Shown: positions 26,628-34,720 of the stretch, piece by piece
How positions within the stretch are numbered: position 1 is the stretch's first letter
Layout: every line of letters begins with the position of its first letter
NCBI RefSeq assembly: GCF_003598715.1
Contig: NZ_QZFU01000024.1
Span: 1 to 64,000, forward strand
DNA length: 64,000 nucleotides
DNA from: Nocardia panacis
GTDB taxonomy: Bacteria; Actinomycetota; Actinomycetes; Mycobacteriales; Mycobacteriaceae
Direction: 5' to 3'
Notes under the pieces: model-generated
Told to the model about the DNA's origin: nothing
Seen by the model: only the letters and a program-made list of their open reading frames with translations
Database searches by the model: none
Translations under genes and position numbers: made by a program

Positions 26628-27317
26628 TCAGTCGAGTTGCCAGGTGGCGCGGACCGTGGCGGTGAGTTCGCCTTCGCCCAATTCGACCGGAACCGATGCG
26701 CCGGCGAAATCGCCTGAGTTGAAGGGGGCGGCCATCATTCGCGCGCGTGGAATGGGAAGCGGTGCGGCGGCGGTGTTCTCGGTGATTTCCAGGACGGGGC
26801 CGAGTGTGCGGTCCGCGCGCTCGGCGTACTGGGTGGCCTTGGCTTTGGCGTTGTCCCATGCGGCGTCGCGGGCCTGCGACAGCAGTGTCTCCTGGTCGGC
26901 GAAGGTGAGGGTGAGGCCGCCCAAACGCACATCGTCGCCGCCCGCTTCGACACAGTTGGCGATGACGGTGGCCGGGCCGGGCTCCGCGTTCTCGCCGATC
27001 TCCCGCAGTGCGACCGTCAGGTCCGTGGTGGCCACGTATCCGGTGATGCGGTTGCCTTCGCCTTCCGACCACACGGTTTCGGTGCGCACCGACAGGCCGC
27101 TGGTGGCGATATCGGCGGGGGTGACGCCATCGGCCCGCAGTGCCCTGGTCACCGCGGCGATCCGCTCGCCCGCCTGACCGTAGGCGAGCGCGACCTTGCC
27201 GGCCCGGCATTCGACGGAGATGGTGACACGCATCAGATCCGGGGTGGCCCGCGCGCTCCCGTGCCCGAAGGTGCTCACCGTGCCCGCTTGGTGTTCGGCG
27301 TCGTGTTTGTTGCTCAC
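26628..27317 (-). CDS. SIMPL domain protein (DUF541)
   Basis: A 229-residue protein of the SIMPL/DUF541 family. It has the usual opening strand TVSTFGHGSARATPDLMRVTISVE, the repeat VAAVTRALRADGVTPADIATSGLSV, GYVATTDLTVALREIG and the conserved ARDAAWDNAKAKATQYAE helix. Many homologues are periplasmic, but no signal peptide is seen here, so it is probably cytosolic. The biochemical role is unknown. Start GTG 27317 follows AGGAG at seven bases. It is separated by 34 bases from the upstream glutaminase gene on the same strand and may be cotranscribed with it. Confidence 0.85.
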   Translation of the reverse strand: MSNKHDAEHQAGTVSTFGHGSARATPDLMRVTISVECRAGKVALAYGQAGERIAAVTRALRADGVTPADIATSGLSVRTETVWSEGEGNRITGYVATTDLTVALREIGENAEPGPATVIANCVEAGGDDVRLGGLTLTFADQETLLSQARDAAWDNAKAKATQYAERADRTLGPVLEITENTAAAPLPIPRARMMAAPFNSGDFAGASVPVELGEGELTATVRATWQLD

Positions 27318-27351
27318 GGCATTGCTCCTGATCTGTTGTGCGGCAACGTTA

Positions 27352-29217
27352 TCAATAGTCCGCGCCGCGTACGGCGATGGCTCGGACCGCCGCGTCCATC
27401 TGGGCGTAGGCGCCTGCCGCGAGTCGTTCCATGAGCGCCAGTTTCAGTTGCGGTTCGTGCTCGGTGAGGCGGTCGAAGCGGTCGGGACTCAGCACCGCGA
27501 CCCGGACCTGTGTCTCGGCGCGGACCTCGTTGACGAAGGGACTGCCGATCAGCATCGGCATCTCCCCGAAGGACATGCCCGCGGTCAGTGAGACCAGGCG
27601 ATGTTCGCGGCTGTCGGCCCCCTCGAAGGTGATGCGCACCCGGCCCGACAGGATCAGGTAGAGCCCGGAGCGTCCGCTGCCGCGTTCGGCGATGACCTCA
27701 CCGCGCGCCACGGTGCGAATCTCGAATCGCTCGGTGAGTCGGGTGCGGTCGGCGGGGGAGAGCGCGGCGAGCGCCGGATGGTCGGGGAGTGCGAGGGAGG
27801 TGCAGGGTGGTTGGTCGATGGGACGGAATTGGTCCAGGACGATGTCCTCGCACCATTCGGTGGCGGTGTCGCGGTCGATGAAGACCCGTCCGCGCGGGTC
27901 GGTCGGGTCGAGGCTGGAGACGTTGTGTCCGAGTTTGCCGTCAGGGTCGACGAGGGCGACCCGGCAGCCGGTGGCGGCGAGTTCGCGCTGCAACGCGTCG
28001 AGCATGCGCACCGCGATCGCGCTGACCTCCCCGACCCGCCGCAGGTCGACCACCAGCGCGACCAAGCGTCCGGCTTGGGCTTCGATCACCCGCACGGCCC
28101 GTTCCGCACCCGCGAACAGCAGGTCGCCGTGCAGTTCGTAGACCCTGGCCCGCCGCCCGTGTTCGGCGAGCAGTGCCAGGTCCTGCGGGCTGCGCCGCAG
28201 CCGTGACGGCACGTCGGAGACCGCGTACTCGGAGCGGATGGTGGCCTGCGCGGCCCGTGTGACGTGCAGGAAGTGCAGTTCCAGCCGTTTGGACAGTTCG
28301 CGGCAGGCGGCGACGCCGCGCACACTGTTGCCGTGCGGGTCCAGGCGCGGGGAGTAGACCGCGATGCCGATCTGTCCGGGCAGCACCGCGAGAATTCCGC
28401 CGCCGACACCGCTTTTGGCGGGCATTCCGACGGTGCTGACCCAGTCGCCCGCCGCGTTGTACATGCCGCAGGTGGTCATGACACTGAGCACCTGTTCGGT
28501 GAGGGCGGCGGTGAGGGCGCGCGCTCCGGTGCCGGGGTTGACGCCGTTGTTGGCCAGGGTGGCGGCCATGATCGCGAGGTCGTGGCAGGTGATCTCGACC
28601 GAGCACTGCCGGAAGTAGCGGTCGACGGCCTCGTCCGGGTCGGAGTCGATGATGCCGAAGGAGCGCAGCATGTAGCCGATGGCGCGATTGCGGTAGCCGG
28701 TGCGCGACTCCGAGGCGTAGACGGCCTCGTTCATGGTGAGGCCGCGGCCCGCGAAGCGGGAGTAGCAGTCGAGGATGCGCTGGAAGCGTTCCTTCGCGTT
28801 GTGGCCGGAGATCAGGGAGGCCGCGGTGATGGCGCCCGCGTTGATCATCGGATTGCGGGGGCGTTCGGTGACGGGGTCGAGGCTGATCTCGTTGAAGGCT
28901 TCGCCGGAGGGCTCCACGTCGATGCGTTGGGCCACCGCCTCCGGCCCGCGATCGGCGAGGGCCAGGGCGTAGGTGAAGGGTTTGGAGATGGACTGGATGG
29001 TGAAGGCGGTGGTGGTGTCGCCGGTGCCGTAGATTCGGCCGTCGGCGGTGGCCAGGCACAGTGCGAACGAATCCGGTTGCGCGGCGGCGAGTTCGGGAAT
29101 GTAGTCGGCGAGTTCGCCGGAGGTGTCCGCGCGGCAGTGCGCGTAGACCTCGGCGACGATGGCGGCGACGACGCCCGGTTCGGGCGGTCGCGGAGCGGGT
29201 TGCTCGGGCTTGGCCAC
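27352..29217 (-). CDS. glsA: Glutaminase A fused to STAS and cyclic-nucleotide-binding domains
   Basis: A 621-residue protein. Residues ~15-305 are a serine-type glutaminase: SISKPF (S76-x-x-K79), NPMINAGAI, AVYASESRTGYRNRAI and PAKSGVGGGI are the active-site blocks; it hydrolyses glutamine to glutamate and ammonia. Residues ~335-450 form a STAS domain (LVALVVDLRRVGEVSAIAV), and ~480-600 a CRP-type cyclic-nucleotide-binding domain (GLYLILSGRVRITFEG, LTAGMSFGEMPMLIGSPFVNEVRA). The extra domains suggest regulation by a nucleotide or partner. Start GTG 29217 is supported by TACAGT six bases upstream; the frame stays open to 29589, but that part encodes a Pro/Arg-rich non-protein-like stretch. 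Confidence 0.9.
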   Translation of the reverse strand: MAKPEQPAPRPPEPGVVAAIVAEVYAHCRADTSGELADYIPELAAAQPDSFALCLATADGRIYGTGDTTTAFTIQSISKPFTYALALADRGPEAVAQRIDVEPSGEAFNEISLDPVTERPRNPMINAGAITAASLISGHNAKERFQRILDCYSRFAGRGLTMNEAVYASESRTGYRNRAIGYMLRSFGIIDSDPDEAVDRYFRQCSVEITCHDLAIMAATLANNGVNPGTGARALTAALTEQVLSVMTTCGMYNAAGDWVSTVGMPAKSGVGGGILAVLPGQIGIAVYSPRLDPHGNSVRGVAACRELSKRLELHFLHVTRAAQATIRSEYAVSDVPSRLRRSPQDLALLAEHGRRARVYELHGDLLFAGAERAVRVIEAQAGRLVALVVDLRRVGEVSAIAVRMLDALQRELAATGCRVALVDPDGKLGHNVSSLDPTDPRGRVFIDRDTATEWCEDIVLDQFRPIDQPPCTSLALPDHPALAALSPADRTRLTERFEIRTVARGEVIAERGSGRSGLYLILSGRVRITFEGADSREHRLVSLTAGMSFGEMPMLIGSPFVNEVRAETQVRVAVLSPDRFDRLTEHEPQLKLALMERLAAGAYAQMDAAVRAIAVRGADY

Positions 29218-29223
29218 AGCGTC

Positions 29224-29229
29224 ACTGTA
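29224..29229 (-). promoter_or_regulatory. -10 hexamer TACAGT for the glutaminase gene
   Basis: TACAGT on the minus strand ends 6 bases before GTG 29217, pointing to a leaderless message. Confidence 0.5.
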
Positions 29230-29608
29230 GGCGTTGCCCGGCGGTTTCCCCGGTGGCGCGCGGGGTGTGCGGGGCCGGTGTGGTGCACGCGACTGTGATG
29301 TCGGATGACCCGGTGCGCGGGTGCGGCGCGGGGATGGCTGGGCGGCTGCTGCGGGGTCGGCTCGGGGGTTACGGCGTTGCGCGGCTGCGGGGTTGACGGG
29401 GTTTGCGCAGGTGCGCGGCGTGGTTCGGCGTGTCGTCGCGGCGGAGGTCCGCGGATCGGCCCGAATCATCGCGCTGCCGCGTAACGTGTGGTGCGGCTTA
29501 CATTTCCACGCGATGCGGCAGGTGCGGTTGCGCCGTCGGAGTGGGGGCCGTTCCATGGCTCCGTAGACTGTTCGGATCAGATGCGTCATCCGGAGGGAGC
29601 GGGTTCAG
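29230..29608. other. Divergent intergenic region glsA / dxs
   Basis: About 380 bases without a supported gene. A TAGACT hexamer at 29564-29569 is the likely dxs -10 element, giving a leader of roughly 30 bases with a GGAGGGA ribosome-binding site before GTG 29609. No clear -35 was found. Open frames here have poor composition. Confidence 0.4.
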
Positions 29609-31501
29609 GTGGGAGTGCTTTCCCAGGTCGATACGCCCGAAGATTTGCGTCGGCTGAGTATGCCGGAGGTGCGCGAACTGGCGGCGGAGATTCGCGAATT
29701 CCTGGTCGAGAAGGTGGCCGCGACCGGCGGACATCTCGGTCCCAATCTGGGTGTCGTCGAATTGACCATCGCCCTGCACCGGATTTTCGACTCCCCGGCC
29801 GATCCGCTGGTCTTCGATACCGGACATCAGGCGTATGTGCACAAGATCCTCACCGGTCGCAAGGACCGCTTCGACAGTCTGCGCGTGCGCGGCGGCCTAT
29901 CCGGCTATCCCAGTCGGGCCGAGAGCGAGCACGACTGGGTGGAGTCCTCGCATGCGTCGGCGGCCCTGTCCTATGCCGATGGTTTGGCCAAGGCGTTCGC
30001 GCTGACGGGCCGCCGGGACAGACATGTGGTCGCGGTCGTCGGTGATGGCGCGCTCACCGGCGGTATGTGCTGGGAGGCGCTGAACAATATCGCCGCCGCG
30101 GATCGCCCGGTGGTCGTCGTGGTCAATGACAATGGCCGCTCCTACGCGCCCACCATCGGCGGTCTGGCCGACAGGCTCACCGCGCTGCGCACGCAGCCCG
30201 CCTACGAGCATGCGCTGGAGACGGGCCGCAAGATCTTGAAGAGTATTCCGGGCGTTGGGGATTCGGCCTATTCGATGGTGCACGCGGTGAAGGCGGGCAT
30301 CAAGGACGCGGTCAGCCCGCAGGAGCTGTTCGGCGATCTCGGCCTGAAGTACGTCGGTCCGGTCGACGGGCACGATCCGGTGGCCCTGGAGGCCGCGCTG
30401 CGGCGGGCCAAGGATTTCGGTGGTCCGGTGATTGTGCACGCGGTCACGCAGAAGGGGCACGGCTATGCCCACGCCGAGAATCACGTGGCCGACCAGATGC
30501 ATTCCTGCGATCCGATCGACCCGCTCACCGGGCAGGCGCTCGGCGGCCCGAAGGCCATCGGCTGGACGAAGGTGTTCGCGCAGGAGTTGATCGAGCAGGC
30601 CGAGCGCCGGGCCGATATCGTCGCCATCACCGCGGCGATGCCCGGCCCGACCGGGCTGGCCGCCTTCGGTGAGCGGTTCCCCGAGCGCACCTTCGATGTC
30701 GGCATCGCCGAGCAGCACGCCATGGCCTCGGCGGCGGGGCTGGCCATGGGTGGTCTGCATCCGGTGGTCGCGATCTATTCCACCTTCCTCAATCGCGCCT
30801 TCGACCAACTGCTGATGGACGTGGCGCTGCATCGGCAGCCGGTCACCGTCGTGCTGGACCGGGCGGGTATCACCGGTCCGGATGGTGCGAGCCACAACGG
30901 CATGTGGGATCTGTCGGTGCTCGGCATCGTCCCCGGTATCAGGGTGGCCGCTCCGCGCGACGCGGCGACGCTGCGCGAGGAACTGGCCGAGGCGCTGTCG
31001 ATCAGTGACGGCCCCACCGCCATCCGCTTCCCGAAAGGCAGTGTGGCCGAGGATATTCCGCCCGTGGAGCGGTTGGAGGGCGTGGATGTGCTTCGCCTGT
31101 CCGAGCACGGCCCCGCCCAGTCGGTGCACGGCGATGTGCTGGTGGTCGCGGTCGGCCCGTTCGCGCATACCGCCCTGGACGCGGCGGAATTGCTCGCGGC
31201 GGAGGGTATTGCGGTGACGGTGCTGGATCCGCGCTGGGTGCTGCCGGTCTCCGACACGATCGTGAAACTGGCCGAGAACTACCGCATGGTGGTCACCCTG
31301 GAGGACAGCGGGGTGCACGGCGGTGTCGGATCCACCGTCTCCGCGCGGCTGCGCGCGGCCGGACTCGACGTGCCGACCAGGGATATCGGTGTGCCGCAAC
31401 AATTCCTGGATCACGGTTCGCGCGAGGAGGTGCTGCGCGATCTAGGTCTCACCGCGAGCGATATCGCCCGGCGCATCGGCGGGTGGCTCGGGGTGCGCTG
31501 A
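29609..31501 (+). CDS. dxs: 1-deoxy-D-xylulose-5-phosphate synthase
   Basis: A 630-residue thiamine-diphosphate enzyme joining pyruvate and glyceraldehyde-3-phosphate, the first step of the MEP isoprenoid pathway. The N-terminal domain has TGHQAYVHKILTGR and the diphosphate/Mg motif VGDGALTGGMCWEALNN; the middle domain has DVGIAEQHAMASAAGLA with the catalytic-type Glu, and the DRAG motif VLDRAGITGPDGASHNG; the C-terminal transketolase domain ends near SREEVLRDLGL. Length is typical. Start GTG 29609 is preceded by GGAGGGA. It is convergent with the RNase D gene, as in mycobacteria. Confidence 0.97.
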   Translation: MGVLSQVDTPEDLRRLSMPEVRELAAEIREFLVEKVAATGGHLGPNLGVVELTIALHRIFDSPADPLVFDTGHQAYVHKILTGRKDRFDSLRVRGGLSGYPSRAESEHDWVESSHASAALSYADGLAKAFALTGRRDRHVVAVVGDGALTGGMCWEALNNIAAADRPVVVVVNDNGRSYAPTIGGLADRLTALRTQPAYEHALETGRKILKSIPGVGDSAYSMVHAVKAGIKDAVSPQELFGDLGLKYVGPVDGHDPVALEAALRRAKDFGGPVIVHAVTQKGHGYAHAENHVADQMHSCDPIDPLTGQALGGPKAIGWTKVFAQELIEQAERRADIVAITAAMPGPTGLAAFGERFPERTFDVGIAEQHAMASAAGLAMGGLHPVVAIYSTFLNRAFDQLLMDVALHRQPVTVVLDRAGITGPDGASHNGMWDLSVLGIVPGIRVAAPRDAATLREELAEALSISDGPTAIRFPKGSVAEDIPPVERLEGVDVLRLSEHGPAQSVHGDVLVVAVGPFAHTALDAAELLAAEGIAVTVLDPRWVLPVSDTIVKLAENYRMVVTLEDSGVHGGVGSTVSARLRAAGLDVPTRDIGVPQQFLDHGSREEVLRDLGLTASDIARRIGGWLGVR

Positions 31502-31534
31502 GTTCCCGTCGGAGCGCGACGCGCACAGGGGATT

Positions 31535-32791
31535 TCAGGACGGCTGCGCGGGCAGCAGGGCGGCGGTCAGTCGGGGGGCGGACAGTTCGCGCTGCCAGGG
31601 GCGGGCGCCGCCGGATTTGAGGAATCCATCGATCGTCGCGATCAGGTCGGGTGATTCGGGGAGGCGATCGTAATCCGGTAGTCCGTCCCAGCAGAGGCGG
31701 CGGACCAGGTCGGGGGAGACCAGATTCTCGACCGGTATGGCGCGCTCGGTGGACAGTTCCCCCATGGCGGTCCTGGCCCGATTCAGCCGTTTGGCGGCGG
31801 CCGGATCGCGACGTTCCCACCGGTTGACCGGCGGCGGCCCATCGAAAGGCTGTGACAGCGGCGGTAGTTCGGCATCGGAGAGGGCGCGTGCGGTGTCGAC
31901 CGCGGCGAGCCAATCGCGAGAGTAGCGGCGCTGACGCGGACCGCCGAAGACGGGGAGCGCCCTGAGTTGGGCGATGGTGCGCGGGTCCGCGTTCGCGGCG
32001 GCGACAATGGCGGAGTCCGGCAGAATGCGGGCGGGTGCGACATCCCTGGCGCGGGCCAAAGTGTCTCTGGTGGTCCACAATTCGCGCACGGTGGCCAATT
32101 GCCTGGCGCGGCGCAGCGTGTGGATGCCCGAGGTGCGCCGCCACCGGTCGGCCTTGGGGGCGGGCGGCTCGGTAGTGCGTATGTGCTCGAATTCCTGTGC
32201 GGCCCAGTCGGTCTTGCCCTGGAGTTCCAATTCGACGGCGACCGCGTCGCGCAGTTCCAGCAGCAGTTCCACATCGAGGGCGGCATAGTTGAGCCACTCC
32301 TGCGGCAGCGGCCGGGTGGACCAGTCCGCCGCGCCGTGCCCCTTGCGCAGCGCCCGACCCAGCAGTCGCTCGACCATCGCGGCCAGACCGACCCGCTCGA
32401 ATCCGGCGAGTCTGCCGCCCAATTCGGTGTCGAACAGTCGTGTGGGTCGCAGACCCAACTCCGCCAGACCGGGCAGATCCTGATCGGCCGAATGCAGCAC
32501 CCACTCCAGGTCATTGATGGCCTCCGCCAGGGGCGTCAGCGCCGCCGCGACCGGGATCGGATCAATGAGGAAGGTTCCCGCGCCCCGTCGCCGCAGTTGG
32601 ATCAGATAGGCGCGCGCCGAGTACCGGAACCCGGAGGCCCGCTCGGCGTCGACCGCCAGCGGACCGGTGCCCGCGGCGATCCGTCGGGCGGCCTCGGCCA
32701 CGTCCGCGGCGGAGTCGAGCACCGGTGGCACACCCTCGGCCGGGACGAGCAAAGGCTCGGCTGCGTCTTCTGGCTGATCTGCTACCGGCAT
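31535..32791 (-). CDS. Ribonuclease D-like 3'-5' exonuclease with HRDC domain
   Basis: A 418-residue protein. The DEDD exonuclease domain (about 25-210) shows LAVDAERASGFRYSARAYLIQ (first acidic pair), EWVLHSADQDLPGLAELG, LFDTELGGRLAGF and QEWLNYAALDVELLLELRD (the last Asp and Tyr region). An HRDC domain follows (about 235-320; LATVRELWTTRDTLARARDVAPARIL). It should trim structured RNA 3' ends, for example tRNA precursors. The start ATG 32791 gives the usual family N-terminus. Its neighbours dxs (convergent) and DUF3000 (upstream, same strand, 22 bases away) match mycobacteria. Confidence 0.9.
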   Translation of the reverse strand: MPVADQPEDAAEPLLVPAEGVPPVLDSAADVAEAARRIAAGTGPLAVDAERASGFRYSARAYLIQLRRRGAGTFLIDPIPVAAALTPLAEAINDLEWVLHSADQDLPGLAELGLRPTRLFDTELGGRLAGFERVGLAAMVERLLGRALRKGHGAADWSTRPLPQEWLNYAALDVELLLELRDAVAVELELQGKTDWAAQEFEHIRTTEPPAPKADRWRRTSGIHTLRRARQLATVRELWTTRDTLARARDVAPARILPDSAIVAAANADPRTIAQLRALPVFGGPRQRRYSRDWLAAVDTARALSDAELPPLSQPFDGPPPVNRWERRDPAAAKRLNRARTAMGELSTERAIPVENLVSPDLVRRLCWDGLPDYDRLPESPDLIATIDGFLKSGGARPWQRELSAPRLTAALLPAQPS

Positions 32792-32813
32792 AAGCCTGAA
32801 CTTTACGTTGCGG

Positions 32814-33461
32814 TCAGTTGGGTTCGCCGAGGGTATAGGACTCCGGGCTGGTATAGGACTGCGGACGCAGATGAGTGATTCCGGCGGGCGGCAACCCGGC
32901 GGCATAGGCGAGCACCTCGCAGAAGGCCTCCACATGCGGGCGCATCTCCTCGGTCAGCGCCGTCCAGGAGGCGCGCAACTCCAGTTGGTGCGCGCGCGGC
33001 GGCCCGGCGATATCGCCGTAGCGCACCGAACTGGTGGAGGTGACCGTGCCGCCCAGCGCGGTGAACGGTTCGGACCTGGATTCCAGCGCATCGACCAGCC
33101 AACTCCAGGCCACCTCGGGCAGCAGCGGATCGGTGGCCAGCGCGGCATCGATATCGGCCTGGATGTAGGCCACCAGGCGGAACACCCCGTGCCAGGTCTC
33201 ATCGCCGTCCGGGTCGTGCAGCAGGATCAGCCTGCCGAACGCGTCGCCCTCCGAATCCACCGGCACCGCAGCGGATTCCGGATGACTGACTTCGGCGCCG
33301 ATGGCATAGGAATAGGGCGCGAGGCGTTGCGGCGGCCGGATCGGTGCCAACTCGATGCGAGGGTGCACGGTTGCGGTGCCCATTGCCTCGACCGCGGCGC
33401 GAAAGCGTTTCGGCTCCCCCTCGGTCGGTGCGGCGCCGTCGCGGAAGTCGAGCGGTGTCAC
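32814..33461 (-). CDS. DUF3000 family protein
   Basis: A 215-residue actinobacterial protein of unknown function (DUF3000). Conserved stretches include RIELAPIRPPQRLAPYSYAIGAEV, GRLILLHDPDGDETWHGVFRL and EVAWSWLVDALES, with TSSVRYGDIAGPPRAHQLELRASW near the middle of the C-terminal half. No catalytic motif is recognised. Start GTG 33461 is chosen because TACCGT ends seven bases upstream; the longer open frame to 33563 overlaps the hemE promoter. It is divergent from hemE and probably cotranscribed with the RNase D gene downstream. Confidence 0.86.
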   Translation of the reverse strand: MTPLDFRDGAAPTEGEPKRFRAAVEAMGTATVHPRIELAPIRPPQRLAPYSYAIGAEVSHPESAAVPVDSEGDAFGRLILLHDPDGDETWHGVFRLVAYIQADIDAALATDPLLPEVAWSWLVDALESRSEPFTALGGTVTSTSSVRYGDIAGPPRAHQLELRASWTALTEEMRPHVEAFCEVLAYAAGLPPAGITHLRPQSYTSPESYTLGEPN

Positions 33462-33468
33462 AAAGGGG

Positions 33469-33474
33469 ACGGTA
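33469..33474 (-). promoter_or_regulatory. -10 hexamer TACCGT for DUF3000
   Basis: TACCGT on the minus strand ends 7 bases before GTG 33461, suggesting a leaderless start. Confidence 0.5.
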
Positions 33475-33567
33475 GACCCTTCACACCGCGCGCGGTCGGA
33501 GGCGCGCCGGGTGAAACGGCGGCCGAAACCGGGGCCGACCGCGTCTCCCGCGGCGCGACACACCGCT

Positions 33568-33573
33568 TACGAT
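33568..33573 (+). promoter_or_regulatory. -10 hexamer TACGAT for hemE
   Basis: TACGAT ends 8 bases before ATG 33582, with no ribosome-binding site between, consistent with a leaderless hemE message. Confidence 0.5.
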
Positions 33574-33581
33574 GGCCCTCG

Positions 33582-34637
33582 ATGACTATCAACGCGCGCC
33601 GCCGACTTACCGACGCCCCCTTTCTAGCCGCCGCCACCGGCGCGCTGCCGTCGCGGCGGCCGGTGTGGTTCATGCGGCAGGCCGGGCGTTCGCTGCCGGA
33701 ATATCGGGAGCTCCGCAAGGGCGTCGGCATGCTCGAATCCTGCTTCGACCCGGAGTTGGTGTGCGAGATCACCATGCAGCCGGTGCGCAGGCACGGGGTG
33801 GACGCGGCGATCCTGTTCTCCGACATCGTTGTTCCGCTCAAAGCGGCGGGTATCGATCTGGATATCGTCGCCGGGGTCGGGCCGGTCGTCGCCGCGCCGG
33901 TGCGCACCGTCGCCGAGGTGCGGGCGCTGCCGAGGCTGCGGCCCGAGGAGGTCGGCGCGGTCGCGGAGGGGGTGCGTCTGTTGGTCGAGGAGTTGGGGGA
34001 CACGCCGCTCATCGGTTTCGCCGGTGCACCGTTCACCCTCGCCTCCTATCTGGTGGAGGGCGGGCCGAGCCGCAATCACGAGCGGACCAAGGCCATGATG
34101 TACGCCGACCCGACCACGTGGCACGAACTGCTCGGCGTGCTCACCGATATCACGATTGCCTTTCTCCGGGCACAGGTGGCGGCCGGCGTGGACGCGATCC
34201 AACTTTTCGACTCCTGGGCGGGCGCGCTGTCGGAGGCCGACTATCGGCGCTTCGTGCTGCCGCATTCGGAGCGGGTTTTCGCCGAGATGGGCGCGACGGG
34301 GGTGCCGCGCATCCACTTCGGCGTCGGCACCGGGGAACTGCTCAAGGCGATGGGGGAGGCCGGGGCCGATGTGGTCGGCGTGGATTGGCGGGTGCCGTTG
34401 ACGGCGGCGGTCCGCCGCGTCGGTGCCGGAAAGGCGCTCCAGGGGAATCTGGATCCCGCGGTGCTGTTCGCCGGTTCGGCGGCCATCGAGGCGGCGGCGC
34501 GTCGGATCGCGCACGAAGCCGACGAGGCGGTGGCCATGGGGGCCGCCGGACATATCTTCAATCTCGGACACGGGGTCCTGCCGCAGACCGATCCCGGCGT
34601 GCTGACGGCGCTGGTGGAGTTGGTGCACGAGATCTGA
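33582..34637 (+). CDS. hemE: Uroporphyrinogen III decarboxylase
   Basis: A 351-residue cytosolic enzyme that removes four acetate carboxyls from uroporphyrinogen III to give coproporphyrinogen III. The substrate-binding N-terminal motif RPVWFMRQAGRSLPEYRELR is complete, as are AAILFSDIVVPLKAAGIDLDI with its catalytic Asp, GFAGAPFTLASYLVEGG, and GHIFNLGHGVLPQTDP near the end. Length is normal. It heads a plus-strand set with cgoX and hemQ, together covering steps of the coproporphyrin-dependent heme route of Gram-positive bacteria; ferrochelatase is elsewhere. Confidence 0.97.
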   Translation: MTINARRRLTDAPFLAAATGALPSRRPVWFMRQAGRSLPEYRELRKGVGMLESCFDPELVCEITMQPVRRHGVDAAILFSDIVVPLKAAGIDLDIVAGVGPVVAAPVRTVAEVRALPRLRPEEVGAVAEGVRLLVEELGDTPLIGFAGAPFTLASYLVEGGPSRNHERTKAMMYADPTTWHELLGVLTDITIAFLRAQVAAGVDAIQLFDSWAGALSEADYRRFVLPHSERVFAEMGATGVPRIHFGVGTGELLKAMGEAGADVVGVDWRVPLTAAVRRVGAGKALQGNLDPAVLFAGSAAIEAAARRIAHEADEAVAMGAAGHIFNLGHGVLPQTDPGVLTALVELVHEI

Positions 34638-34707
34638 AGGGTCTCGACCGCGTGTGAGGCGCGCGACAAGGTGTTGCACCGGTGGCTCGGGCGGGGCTCG
34701 GCGGGGC

Positions 34708-34713
34708 TACGGT
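34708..34713 (+). promoter_or_regulatory. -10 hexamer TACGGT for cgoX
   Basis: TACGGT ends 7 bases before ATG 34721. This gives the coproporphyrinogen oxidase gene its own leaderless start despite lying 83 bases after hemE. Confidence 0.5.
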
Positions 34714-34720
34714 CGGTCGC

